Positions 34,059-42,584 of a stretch of DNA of 64,000 nt are shown piece by piece. The first letter of the stretch is position 1; every line of letters starts with the position of its first letter. Under the pieces are notes generated by a model. The model worked only from the letters and a program-made list of their open reading frames with translations, was not told where the DNA came from and searched no databases. The translations under genes were made by a program, and so were the position numbers. Source of the stretch: Jutongia huaianensis (GTDB lineage: Bacteria; Bacillota; Clostridia; Lachnospirales; Lachnospiraceae); assembly GCF_014384985.1 (NCBI RefSeq), contig NZ_JACRSX010000011.1, forward strand, positions 46,215 to 110,214, written 5' to 3'.

Positions 34059-34113
34059 GCATTCGAAATATTTTAAAAATAGAACAGCATCAGGAAGAAT
34101 GGAGGAAAGATTT

Positions 34114-35223
34114 ATGAAATTTACATTTCAAATTCCAACAAAAGTGTATTTTGAAAAAAACTGTATTACAAATCATTTGGAAATTTTCACATACTGCGGA
34201 TCACGCGCAGCCATCGTGACGGGAAAACATTCCGCAAAGGCAAGCGGTGCATTGGATGATGTGACGAATGTTTTAAAAAATGCCGGAATTGCATATGAAG
34301 TATATGATTCGGTTGAGAACAATCCAAGTATTGAAACGGTTGAAGACATTACAGAAAAGGTAAAAGCATTTAAGGCGAATTTTATTATCGGAATCGGTGG
34401 AGGATCTCCAATCGATGCTTCCAAGGCCATTGCTGTATTGGCAGCCAATGAGATGCACGCAGCGGATCTGTTTAAGAATGATTTCACAAAGGCATTCCCC
34501 GTTGTGGCAATTCCCATTACCTCCGGAACGGGAAGCGAGGTAACTCCGTATAGTGTTCTTTTGAGAAAGGATATGGAAACAAAAGTCAGCTTTGGAAATT
34601 CCCTTACTTATCCTGCGTATGCTCTTCTGGATCCCGGGTATACAGTTTCCATGAATGACAAGACAACGGTAAGTACTCTGATCGATGCCTTTACTCATGT
34701 AATGGAAGGATATCTTGCAAAACGGAGTACCATTTTTAGTACAATGATGTCTTTGGAGGGAATGAAAACCTTTGCAGAATGTATTCCCGGATTAAAGAGT
34801 AAAAAATATGATTATAACTTTCGGGAGAAAGCGGCATATGTTTCTTTGATGGGAGGTCTTGTGATCGCCCAGACCGGAGTGACACTCCCTCATGGGCTGG
34901 GGTACTGTTATACTTATTTTCACCAGATTCCTCATGGCATTGCCAATGGGTTATTTGTGAGGGAATATTTAAAGCGATGTGAGACAACGGTGAAAGAAAA
35001 AGTGGATGTGGTCTTAAAACTTCTGGGAGAGAACAGCGTGGATTCTTTTGGCGACACGCTGGAGCAGCTTATTGGAAAACCGCCAAAGCTAGATCAGGAA
35101 CAGATAGAGCAGTATGCAAAATTAAGTCTTCTTCAGGCAGGCAGTATCAGCAATACACCATTTGAATTATCTGAGGAAGATATTGCCCGGGTATGGGAAA
35201 AGCAAAATGATCACGCAGAATAA
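34114..35223 (+). CDS. Iron-containing alcohol dehydrogenase
   Basis: The 369-residue enzyme is a group III NAD(P)-dependent dehydrogenase. It has FIIGIGGGSPIDASKAIAVL (nucleotide-binding) near residue 88 and PITSGTGSEVTPYSVL near 132. The iron ligands lie in DAFTHVMEGYL and further in LPHGLGYCYTYFHQIPHG. Members reduce aldehydes or oxidise alcohols; relatives act on succinate semialdehyde (4-hydroxybutyrate dehydrogenase). Its operon partner is a GABA/ornithine-type aminotransferase, which would produce such a semialdehyde, so this pairing is a plausible pathway. ATG 34114 has TGGAGGAAAG upstream; an in-frame ATG at 33970 would overlap the operator and leader. Confidence 0.9.
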   Translation: MKFTFQIPTKVYFEKNCITNHLEIFTYCGSRAAIVTGKHSAKASGALDDVTNVLKNAGIAYEVYDSVENNPSIETVEDITEKVKAFKANFIIGIGGGSPIDASKAIAVLAANEMHAADLFKNDFTKAFPVVAIPITSGTGSEVTPYSVLLRKDMETKVSFGNSLTYPAYALLDPGYTVSMNDKTTVSTLIDAFTHVMEGYLAKRSTIFSTMMSLEGMKTFAECIPGLKSKKYDYNFREKAAYVSLMGGLVIAQTGVTLPHGLGYCYTYFHQIPHGIANGLFVREYLKRCETTVKEKVDVVLKLLGENSVDSFGDTLEQLIGKPPKLDQEQIEQYAKLSLLQAGSISNTPFELSEEDIARVWEKQNDHAE

Positions 35224-35247
35224 ATAATGAGAAAGAAGGAATGAGTT

Positions 35248-36504
35248 ATGAGCAGTATGTATGAGAGATGTATGAAGGTGATGCCTCCGGCAGCAGGAAG
35301 GTCAACAAAGCTGGGCATTGTAAGTGCAAAGGGCTGTTATCTGACAGCGGAGGATGGAAAAGAATACCTTGATTTTGCAAGTGGTGTTGCAGTGTGCAAC
35401 ATTGGCCATAATCACCCAAAGGTTGTGGAGGCAGCCAAAAAACAGGTGGATCAGATGATTCACGGTGGACACAATGTTGTTTATTATGAAAGCTATGTCA
35501 GACTGGCAGAGCGTCTGGTGGAACTTACCGGAGGGGACACCATGGTATATTTCAGCAACAGTGGTGCTGAGGCAAACGAAGGAGCGATCAAGCTGGCAAA
35601 GCATTACACAAAACGTCCGGCTATCATTGCATTCCGGGATTCTTTCCATGGCCGTACCTTGGGAACGGTGTCCATTACGGGTTCCAATTCCCTTTACCGG
35701 AAATATTACGAAGGCCTGATGCCGAGTGTATATTTTGCAGAATATCCATATCTGTACCGGAGTCCATATAAGGAAGAGGGATGGAAACCGTATGTTGACA
35801 GGCTCGAAGAAATGTTCCATACGCTGGTGGATCCGGAGATGGTGGCTGCGATCATTATGGAACCGGTTCAGGGAGAAGGGGGATATATCGTCCCACCGAA
35901 GGAGTTTGTACAGGAGGTTCGCAGAATTTGCGATAAATATGGAATTCTTCTGATCTTTGATGAGGTACAGACCGGTATGGGACGTACCGGCAAATTATAC
36001 GCATATGAGCATTTCGGGGTACGCCCTGATATATGGACAAGTGCCAAGGGAATTGCATCCGGCTTTCCGTTAAGTGCGGTGATCGCCAGAAAAGGGATTA
36101 TGGAAACATGGAATGCAGGTGCACATGGCGGAACATTTGGCGGAAACCCGGTTGCCTGCGCAGCAGCATTAGCCACATTGGATGTGCTGACAAAAGATGG
36201 TGCACTGGAAAATGCGGCCAAAATGGGAGAATATTTCAGAGGAAAGCTGGATCAGTTAAAGGAGCAGCATGACTGCATCGGAGATGTCCGTGGACTGGGA
36301 CTGATGCTTGCTATGGAAATTGTTGATGAAACGGGAGCTCCGGACAAGGCAAAGACTACGGAGATTGTGTCAAAAGCTCTGGAGGAAGGACTGATTCTTC
36401 TGACTTGCGGAACAAACAAAAACGTGGTACGTTTTATTGCTCCAACGATCGTAACAGAAAAGGAAATTGACAAGGCAATGGAGATTTTGGAGAAAATTTT
36501 ATAA
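35248..36504 (+). CDS. Class III aminotransferase (GabT/ArgD-like)
   Basis: This 418-residue PLP enzyme shows the ornithine/GABA aminotransferase pattern. Motifs are LDFASGVAVCNIGHNHPKVV, SNSGAEANEGAIKLAKHY, FHGRTLGTVSITGS, EPVQGEGGYIVPP and LLIFDEVQTGMGRTG. The PLP lysine lies in TSAKGIASGFPLSAV (about residue 273), followed by GTFGGNPVACAAALAT. The length fits both 4-aminobutyrate and acetylornithine-type enzymes, so the substrate is an omega-amino acid or a diamine derivative. It follows the iron ADH by 24 nt, giving an aminotransferase plus aldehyde reductase pair. No terminator separates it from the next promoter. Confidence 0.9.
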   Translation: MSSMYERCMKVMPPAAGRSTKLGIVSAKGCYLTAEDGKEYLDFASGVAVCNIGHNHPKVVEAAKKQVDQMIHGGHNVVYYESYVRLAERLVELTGGDTMVYFSNSGAEANEGAIKLAKHYTKRPAIIAFRDSFHGRTLGTVSITGSNSLYRKYYEGLMPSVYFAEYPYLYRSPYKEEGWKPYVDRLEEMFHTLVDPEMVAAIIMEPVQGEGGYIVPPKEFVQEVRRICDKYGILLIFDEVQTGMGRTGKLYAYEHFGVRPDIWTSAKGIASGFPLSAVIARKGIMETWNAGAHGGTFGGNPVACAAALATLDVLTKDGALENAAKMGEYFRGKLDQLKEQHDCIGDVRGLGLMLAMEIVDETGAPDKAKTTEIVSKALEEGLILLTCGTNKNVVRFIAPTIVTEKEIDKAMEILEKIL

Positions 36505-36509
36505 AAGAC

Positions 36510-36545
36510 TTGTTTTTTGGAAAGATATACTGTATACTGAATACA
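36510..36545 (+). promoter_or_regulatory. Promoter with GntR-type palindrome, site 5 (racemase/ABC operon)
   Basis: TTGTTT (36510-36515), 17 nt, TATACT (36533-36538), with TGTATAC-T-GAATACA at 36531-36545, one mismatch from the perfect palindrome. A partly overlapping half-match (TATACTGTATAC, 36526-36537) precedes it. Confidence 0.68.
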
Positions 36546-36563
36546 ATGAAAACACAGATAACG

Positions 36564-36604
36564 ACGGCGTTATTACTAATTAGTAATAGCGCCGTTTTTC
36601 TTTT
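36564..36604 (+). terminator. Promoter-proximal terminator hairpin
   Basis: ACGGCGTTATTACT pairs with AGTAATAGCGCCGT (14 bp, one G-U in the plus RNA, AATT loop) followed by TTTTCTTTT. It is between the promoter at 36510 and the racemase start codon, so it can attenuate the operon. Confidence 0.75.
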
Positions 36605-36617
36605 GGAGGGACAGGTT

Positions 36618-37355
36618 ATGAAGCTAAAAGTATTAAATCCGGATAATACCGGTTTAACAAAAGAAATGATAGCTCTTCGGGAAAAACGGATGAAACAGAT
36701 CGCACGGCCGGATACACAGATTGATATGGAAGTGCAGGAAAAAACAAAAATATGTGTGGATAGTGCACTGGATGTTGCGGTGACTTCTCTGGAATTAATT
36801 GAGAAAGCGGTTCAGGCAGAAAAAGACGGATATGATGTGATCGGATTGTATTGTTCCGGTGATCCGGCAATGGATGCCATCCGGGAGGCCGTCAGCATAC
36901 CGGTGATCGGAGCAGGTCAAAGCTCTCTGCAGATAGCTGTGGGACTGGGGCAGCGGTTTTCCTGGATCACTTCCGCAGACAGCGATGTGGGACCGGACCG
37001 GACGATCCGAAAATCAGGGATTGACTATAGCAGACTGGCATCGATCCGGAGTGTAAAGGTGGATATCGCCACGGCAGGCTCGCAGGATCAGGAAGCCCTG
37101 CTGGAACGGATCGCAGAATGTGGCAGGCAGTGTATGAAGGACGGTGCCCATGTATTGATCCTGGGATGTCTTGTTTTTGCAGGTATGGGACCGGAGGTAT
37201 CAAAACGGCTGGGTATCCCAGTGGTGGATCCGGCTTATGCGATTGTTTCCATGGCTGAGCTTTTATACAGCACAGGTCTTACTCATTCCAAAAGAACATG
37301 GCCGTCACCCGGACGTCAGACCAGAAGCTGGCAGGGGGGAGAATTTTTCTTTTAG
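36618..37355 (+). CDS. Aspartate/glutamate/hydantoin racemase family protein
   Basis: The 245-residue protein has the two-cysteine active site of the Asp/Glu racemase superfamily, VIGLYCSGDPAMDAIREAVS near residue 78 and HVLILGCLVFAGMGPEVSKR near 180, and the SIPVIGAGQSS strand. By sequence order and size it resembles hydantoin racemases. It could invert a D- or L-amino acid or a 5-substituted hydantoin. ATG 36618 has GGAGGG upstream. It leads a transcript with an amino-acid ABC lipoprotein and permease, and two deacetylase-fold hydrolases that resemble cyclic amide/imide hydrolases, so a cyclic nitrogen compound is a plausible substrate. Confidence 0.82.
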   Translation: MKLKVLNPDNTGLTKEMIALREKRMKQIARPDTQIDMEVQEKTKICVDSALDVAVTSLELIEKAVQAEKDGYDVIGLYCSGDPAMDAIREAVSIPVIGAGQSSLQIAVGLGQRFSWITSADSDVGPDRTIRKSGIDYSRLASIRSVKVDIATAGSQDQEALLERIAECGRQCMKDGAHVLILGCLVFAGMGPEVSKRLGIPVVDPAYAIVSMAELLYSTGLTHSKRTWPSPGRQTRSWQGGEFFF

Positions 37356-37433
37356 TATACATTTCACAACAGAGAATGGTTTTATTCTATCAGGATATTG
37401 CTATAAAAAACATATGAAAGAGAGGACAACATT

Positions 37434-38270
37434 ATGAGAAAATTAAAAGGGTTTGTAGCACTCACTTTAGTAATGTCATTAATGGCAGCTAGTCTTACCG
37501 GCTGTGGAGGAAGCTCCGGTAAAAAAGACACAGCTGCCGCAACAGATTCCAACCCGTTAAAGGGAAAGAAGCTGGTAATGGCGATCAATGCAGAATATGC
37601 ACCATTTGAAAGTAAAAATGAAAGTGGAACCATTGAGGGCTTCGATGTGGATCTGAATCAGGCGCTGGCAGATAAACTGGGATATACCTTTGAACTGGAC
37701 GATATGGATTTTACCGGTTTGATCGGTTCCATTACATCCAAGAGATGTGACTATATCATTTCCGCTCTTTCCAGCAACGAAAAAAGAAAGAAAGTGGTAG
37801 ATTTTTCACAGGGCTATTATACACCGGTAACGGTTATTCTTTGTCCAAAGGACAGCGGTATTGAATCTTCTGCTGATCTGAAGGGCAAGAAGATTGGTGT
37901 TACTCTCGGAACAGAGTTTGAAAGCTTTTCAAAGACGATTAAGGGAGCAAAGACCATTACATATGAGAGCATTGCCACTTCGATCCCGCTGATCGGTACC
38001 TCTGAACTGGATGCCTGCATTATGGACAGCTCCAATGCTTTTGAGTATTGCAACAAATATGACAATCTGACTTACAAGGTAGTTCCGATGAATGAGATCA
38101 AAGGTGTTCTCGATAACCCATATTGTATCGTTCTTCCAAAGAATTCGGAATATGTAGATATCTTTAACAAGGCATTGGATGAACTGGAGGCAGATGGAAC
38201 CATGGAGAAACTGCAGACAAAGTGGTTTGGTAAAGAATACACCGACGCATTAAAGGTAGCAGAAGAATAA
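37434..38270 (+). CDS. Amino acid ABC transporter substrate-binding lipoprotein
   Basis: This 278-residue lipoprotein has a signal peptide with lipobox LTGC (Cys about 23) and a SBP_bac_3 domain. Signature elements are VMAINAEYAPFESKNESG, IEGFDVDLNQALADKLGY, the binding arginine in ITSKRCDYIISALSSNEKR, and KKIGVTLGTEFESFSK. It would bind a polar amino acid or a close analogue outside the cell and deliver it to the permease 31 nt downstream. AGAGGAC precedes ATG. The matching ATPase is probably the gene at 42585-43322 on the other strand. Confidence 0.93.
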   Translation: MRKLKGFVALTLVMSLMAASLTGCGGSSGKKDTAAATDSNPLKGKKLVMAINAEYAPFESKNESGTIEGFDVDLNQALADKLGYTFELDDMDFTGLIGSITSKRCDYIISALSSNEKRKKVVDFSQGYYTPVTVILCPKDSGIESSADLKGKKIGVTLGTEFESFSKTIKGAKTITYESIATSIPLIGTSELDACIMDSSNAFEYCNKYDNLTYKVVPMNEIKGVLDNPYCIVLPKNSEYVDIFNKALDELEADGTMEKLQTKWFGKEYTDALKVAEE

Positions 38271-38301
38271 AAAGAGAAACCCAAAGAAGGAGTGAGGCAG
38301 T

Positions 38302-38967
38302 ATGACATTTCAATTTAATACCGTATTCGAATATTGGCCAATGTATCTAGAAGGACTTCGTACAACAATTTATGTGACGCTGGGGTCTCTGATTTTCAGT
38401 CTGATCTTATCTATTCCATTGGCAATGATTAAAATTACAAAAAATAAGATCCTGAATTTTATTGGCTTTTTGTATACAGATATTTTCAGAGCCCTTCCTT
38501 CTTTGGTTCAGATTTATCTGGTATACTTTGCGGCACCGCAGTTATTTGGTATTACTTTTACCGCAATGACATCCGCTTTTATTACCCTGTCCATGAATGC
38601 AGCAGCATATATTTCGGAAGCGCTGCGAGGCGGTATTCTGAGTGTGGATATCGGTCAGAGAGAAGCAGCCAAAGCACTTGGTATCAGTCAGGTGGATACG
38701 CTGAAAGACATCGTACTTCCGCAGGCGTTGAAGGCAGTTTTTCCTTCGATGATCAATGAGACGATCGGACTGTTGAAGGGGACTTCCCTGGTATCTATTA
38801 TTGGTGTGGTGGATCTGATGAGAGCTTCCAGACAGGTTATGGCGGATTCTTATTTATCTTTTGAACCGTTAATGGTTGCGGCAGTCATTTATTATATTCT
38901 GGTTAAATCAATGAGTATGATTGGAAACAGACTGGAAAAACGGATCCGCGTCAGTGAAATTCGATAA
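38302..38967 (+). CDS. Amino acid ABC transporter permease (HisMQ type)
   Basis: The 221-residue permease has the HisM/GlnP topology with about five helices. Family motifs: YLEGLRTTIYVTLGSLIFSL, DIFRALPSLVQIYLVYFA, MNAAAYISEALRGGILSVDI and the ATPase-contacting EAA loop GQREAAKALGISQVDTLKDI, then VLPQALKAVFPSMINE. It acts as a homodimer with the neighbouring lipoprotein. A hairpin follows 16 nt after its stop, so the ABC genes can be expressed above the downstream hydrolases. Confidence 0.94.
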   Translation: MTFQFNTVFEYWPMYLEGLRTTIYVTLGSLIFSLILSIPLAMIKITKNKILNFIGFLYTDIFRALPSLVQIYLVYFAAPQLFGITFTAMTSAFITLSMNAAAYISEALRGGILSVDIGQREAAKALGISQVDTLKDIVLPQALKAVFPSMINETIGLLKGTSLVSIIGVVDLMRASRQVMADSYLSFEPLMVAAVIYYILVKSMSMIGNRLEKRIRVSEIR

Positions 38968-38981
38968 ATAATAAAATGAAA

Positions 38982-39014
38982 TGTCGGCGTAACTGTAGTT
39001 TACGCCGATGTTTT
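38982..39014 (+). terminator. Intercistronic hairpin between permease and deacetylase genes
   Basis: TCGGCGTAA pairs perfectly with TTACGCCGA across CTGTAGT and is followed by TGTTTT. It may be a partial terminator or a processing site. Confidence 0.6.
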
Positions 39015-39098
39015 CACGATTTATGTAATGGATGGTCAGTGATCCATCAAAAAGGAAAAGGATCCCCGAATTTTGAGGTGATCCGGAAAGGTTTGGTG

Positions 39099-39959
39099 AT
39101 GAATATGGCAGAAAATATTTGGCCGGAGGGAAAAAAATGTGCTTTTTGCCTGGGCTTTGATATGGACTCCAATCTGATCTGGTTTAATAAGATCAAAGAT
39201 ATGGAAAATGGCATGCAGTTTATTAAGGGACCTTCGGTGGGAGAGTATGGACCGAAACGAGGAGTGGATCGCATTATGAATCTGCTGGAAAAATATGGTG
39301 TGAAAGCCACCTTTTTTATTCCGGCAATTAATATGGAACGAAATGTTCCTCTGGTGGAACGTATTTTGGACAATGGACACGAAATCGCCCATCACGGTCT
39401 TTACCATGAACCGTCTTATGGCGATACGGTGGAGGAACAGCTGGAGATCATAGATAAAAGCCAGGAGATATTTAAACGGATTATCGGAAAACCGGCAGCA
39501 GGATTTCGGTGTACCGGGGGACTTTGCGAGGAAGCGGAGGAAGTTCTTTATAATGATCCCAATACATTGTACACCTGTCAGGGAGAGAGCAGCGAACTGC
39601 CGGTGTTTATGGAGGTGAAGGGCAAAAAGACCCATACGGTCCGGATTTCCTGCAGACAGGAGGTGGATGATTATATTCAGATGGTTTATAATGCGTATCC
39701 GCCAATTCCGGCGGGACTGCCCCGTATATCCGCTTATGAAGATGTTTTGTCGAATTTTAAGGATGAGGTGGATGGCACCCTGCGTTTTGGAGGTGTACTA
39801 TCAACGGCATTTCATCCGCAGGTATCAGGAAGTCCCGGAAAGTCCAAGATACTGGATCAGTTGTTAGCGTATATCACATCAAAGCCGGAAATATGGTGTA
39901 CCAGTTGTGAAGAAGTTGCTTCTTATTGGCAGAAAAAGGGAGGTGCAGCCAATGTATAG
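39099..39959 (+). CDS. Polysaccharide deacetylase-fold hydrolase 1
   Basis: This 286-residue protein has the NodB/polysaccharide deacetylase core. The metal-binding Asp lies in CAFCLGFDMDSNLIW and the His pair in NGHEIAHHGLYHE. The fold elements VKATFFIPAINMERNVP and GFRCTGG follow. The N-terminus (ENIWPEGKKCAF) and lack of a signal peptide recall PuuE-type allantoinases and cyclic imidases, not cell-wall deacetylases. It overlaps the next gene by 8 nt, which encodes a paralogue. ATG 39099 has AAAGG upstream; a start at 39105 is also possible. Cytoplasmic location and the racemase in the operon support an amide or imide ring-opening role, but the substrate is not known. Confidence 0.82.
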   Translation: MNMAENIWPEGKKCAFCLGFDMDSNLIWFNKIKDMENGMQFIKGPSVGEYGPKRGVDRIMNLLEKYGVKATFFIPAINMERNVPLVERILDNGHEIAHHGLYHEPSYGDTVEEQLEIIDKSQEIFKRIIGKPAAGFRCTGGLCEEAEEVLYNDPNTLYTCQGESSELPVFMEVKGKKTHTVRISCRQEVDDYIQMVYNAYPPIPAGLPRISAYEDVLSNFKDEVDGTLRFGGVLSTAFHPQVSGSPGKSKILDQLLAYITSKPEIWCTSCEEVASYWQKKGGAANV

Positions 39960-40791
39960 AGAGGAGTTTCAATGGCCGGAGGGAAAGAAAAATGCCGTGA
40001 TGATCAGCTTGACGCTGGATGCGGAATATTTTGGGATTGCCCAGTATCCGGAGGATAAAAATGCGGTGGCAGGTTTTAAGACCATGGCAGAATTTGGTGT
40101 CAAAAAAGGATTGGACAGAGTGCTTTCCGTATTGGATACCTATCATGTGAAGGCAACGGTTTTTGTTCCGGGAAAGGTGGCAGAGGAGTATCCGGATGCC
40201 ATGAAAAAGATTGTGGAGCATGGTCACGAGATTGGGGTACACGGGTATGAGCATGAAAACTTTGCACTGCTTCCGGAAGAAAAACAAAAAGAAGCTATGG
40301 AGAAGAGTGTGGAGGCTGTAAAGGAAGTTTGCGGTGTGACACCGGTTGGTTTCCGGGCACCGGAGGGAGAATTGACGCGGCGTACGCTGAAAATCGCAAA
40401 GGAAGCCGGGATTGTTTATTCCAGTACGTTGGGAAATGATGACAGACCATACTATAATGTCCTGAACGATCAGGGAACCTCCATGCTGGAAATACCATTC
40501 CACTGGGCATTATTTGATGCGCCGTATTTTGCATTTCATTTCTGGCCGCCGGTACCGTATGGTCAGGGGCGTATCTCCAGCTTTAAAAAGGTTCTGACCA
40601 ACTGGAAATGGGAATATGATGTATTTCGTGAGGAGGGGCTGTGCTATGTGCTTCAGCTGAATCCTATGACCATTGGAGATCCGGGAAAAATTTATATGCT
40701 GGAAGAGCTTCTGACATATATTCAGAAGGACCGGGATGTATGGTTTGCTACCGGAAAAGAAATTTACGATTACTGTGAAGCTGTTGGATAA
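39952..40791 (+). CDS. Polysaccharide deacetylase-fold hydrolase 2
   Basis: The 279-residue protein is a paralogue of the previous one, with the same WPEGKK N-terminus. Its metal-site Asp is in NAVMISLTLDAEYFGI, the fold motif is VKATVFVPGKVAEEYPDAMK, and the His pair is in HGHEIGVHGYEHENF. VTPVGFRAPEGELT gives the catalytic Arg/Ala-Pro region. It also has no signal peptide. GGGAGG lies 9 nt before ATG 39952, inside the previous gene, so the two proteins are translationally coupled and may form a hetero-oligomer. A bidirectional terminator follows. Confidence 0.85.
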   Translation: MYREEFQWPEGKKNAVMISLTLDAEYFGIAQYPEDKNAVAGFKTMAEFGVKKGLDRVLSVLDTYHVKATVFVPGKVAEEYPDAMKKIVEHGHEIGVHGYEHENFALLPEEKQKEAMEKSVEAVKEVCGVTPVGFRAPEGELTRRTLKIAKEAGIVYSSTLGNDDRPYYNVLNDQGTSMLEIPFHWALFDAPYFAFHFWPPVPYGQGRISSFKKVLTNWKWEYDVFREEGLCYVLQLNPMTIGDPGKIYMLEELLTYIQKDRDVWFATGKEIYDYCEAVG

Positions 40792-40843
40792 ATTCAGGAT
40801 CAGAAAAGAAAAGTCTCGATAAAAATAAAAATTGTTTACATGA

Positions 40844-40880
40844 GAAAATCGCTTAGATCAAAATCTAAGCGATTTTCTTT
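40844..40880. terminator. Bidirectional terminator between convergent operons
   Basis: GAAAATCGCTTAGAT pairs with ATCTAAGCGATTTTC, followed by TTTT on the right and preceded by A's on the left. It separates the hydrolase gene (plus) from the RocB-like gene (minus). Confidence 0.85.
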
Positions 40881-40899
40881 TGAGGAATGTATATTCAAT

Positions 40900-42540
40900 C
40901 TATAGGAAATTGTCAATGGTTTTCAGGATCAGCTTTGGAAGTACACCGAAAGTATACGGCTTATATAAGCGTTCAGTCCATTTATGGGCGTCTTTTCCGT
41001 AGCATCCGTAATTCAGAGCAGGAATATTTAATTCCTGTATTTTATCAACCGGCAATGGATAAAGTGCATTCATATCCGGGAAATTCCGGATCAGCAGATC
41101 AACAGATGCAGCATCATCATCAATTTTTAAATAACTGCTGTCACTTAAACTTGGGAAGAACTGCAGTATCTTGTAAGGAAGCTGTTCTTCCTCACTGAAG
41201 TTATGGACGATATCTGCAATCCGGTCGTAGAGCTCCTTTTCCTCCGGTATCTCTGCTTTTAAAGTGTTATGAGGACAATACGGTGCAGAGAAGAACAACA
41301 CGATAGTCGGTGTTGTTATCTGGGCTAGAGGTAGAAGTGTTTCAACCAGATGGAGTGGAATCTCTCGTTTGTCCACCCCTTCCGAGAGTTCTCTGGCCGT
41401 TTTTTCGGACAGGAATCCATCAAGGTCGCCCTTATAGGTTTCTTTTACACGTTGATAAAGTTCATCGTAGGAAAGAACAGCGCATGGATAACTGTATGGC
41501 TGATATTCCTGATGATTGATCCGGCAGAATTCCTTATATTGTGAATTGATCCGTGTCATCATATGCTCCAGTGCTGTCCGGGCGTATGCTTTCAGTTCTG
41601 TCATAATGGTATCCATGGATTTGTTGTGGACAAAGTAATTGAAATAAACATATGCCGACTGTGCTGTCTGCACATTATAGAAATCCTTCAGATCCTTCAT
41701 ATACAGGACTGAGGGCGGCAGAGTATATTCTTCGTGATACCCGTCACAGGACTCGTGGTTCAGGTTGATCAGCCGGACCAGCTCGGCGGCTGTATTGGCA
41801 GCATCAAATCCCTCAAAGCACTGTCCGACATGAGTTTCCTTTCCGTAAATATAAAAGCAGGGAAGAAGTTTTCCAACAGTTCCCGTGTAGATATACTGAT
41901 GGGGATCGCCCTCATAAAGGGGGCAGGTATAATCATTATTGATTGCAAACTTGTATTGTAAGCCATATTTTTTCTGAAGGGCAAGCAGATGATCCAGCCC
42001 TTCAATAATTCCGGTATGCTGATTTTCTTCTACGGGATTAAAGGACACCAGAATATTTCCTTTTAACTTGTCCGGATTTTGGGACAGGTATTTGATCAAT
42101 ACCATAAATACGGCATCTCCGCTTTTCATATCACAGCTTCCGCGGCCTACCAGATAATCCCCTGTTTCAATATCCTTTCTCAACACCTCAGGGATATCAT
42201 TGCTTGCAAGCATAGCATCCAGCAGCTTGTCACAGTCAAAGGCATACTCCTTAAAATGACCAAAATCTTCTACTCCGACAGTATCGATGTGTCCGTGAAA
42301 CAGGATCGTATCTTTATAGTCGCCTGCAGTACCACGGAGCAGAGCAAACACATTTTTTCTCTGAAGCGGGTCATTTTTCAGAGGAATGGTGCAAAGATAC
42401 TCCGGGTGTTCCTGAAAATAAGGAAGGTTCTTAAAATATCCATAGATAAACTCGGCAATTTTTGCTTCTCCTTCCGGCTCGCTGTTGACACTGGAAATGG
42501 ACACCAGTTGTTTTGTTAATGTTTCCATTTCGTTATACAT
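40900..42540 (-). CDS. RocB-like M20 family metallopeptidase
   Basis: The 546-residue protein matches the RocB group of M20 peptidases, longer than ordinary M20 enzymes (about 400 residues). The metal site is seen in ILFHGHIDTVGVEDFGHFK and in GRGSCDMKSGDAVFMVL, with VSFNPVEENQHTGIIEGLDH and its double Glu. The distal zinc ligand region is in the C-terminal ALNYGCYGKDAHKWTERLYK. In Bacillus rocB lies in the arginine utilisation operon but its reaction is not established. The ATG at 42540 has AGGTG 7 nt upstream; a GTG 9 nt earlier is part of that site. It forms an operon with the ABC ATPase at 42585-43322 (44-nt gap). Confidence 0.85.
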   Translation of the reverse strand: MYNEMETLTKQLVSISSVNSEPEGEAKIAEFIYGYFKNLPYFQEHPEYLCTIPLKNDPLQRKNVFALLRGTAGDYKDTILFHGHIDTVGVEDFGHFKEYAFDCDKLLDAMLASNDIPEVLRKDIETGDYLVGRGSCDMKSGDAVFMVLIKYLSQNPDKLKGNILVSFNPVEENQHTGIIEGLDHLLALQKKYGLQYKFAINNDYTCPLYEGDPHQYIYTGTVGKLLPCFYIYGKETHVGQCFEGFDAANTAAELVRLINLNHESCDGYHEEYTLPPSVLYMKDLKDFYNVQTAQSAYVYFNYFVHNKSMDTIMTELKAYARTALEHMMTRINSQYKEFCRINHQEYQPYSYPCAVLSYDELYQRVKETYKGDLDGFLSEKTARELSEGVDKREIPLHLVETLLPLAQITTPTIVLFFSAPYCPHNTLKAEIPEEKELYDRIADIVHNFSEEEQLPYKILQFFPSLSDSSYLKIDDDAASVDLLIRNFPDMNALYPLPVDKIQELNIPALNYGCYGKDAHKWTERLYKPYTFGVLPKLILKTIDNFL

Positions 42541-42584
42541 AAATATCACCTCATCTTTCTGGAAATATGTTCAAGTTTTTATTT

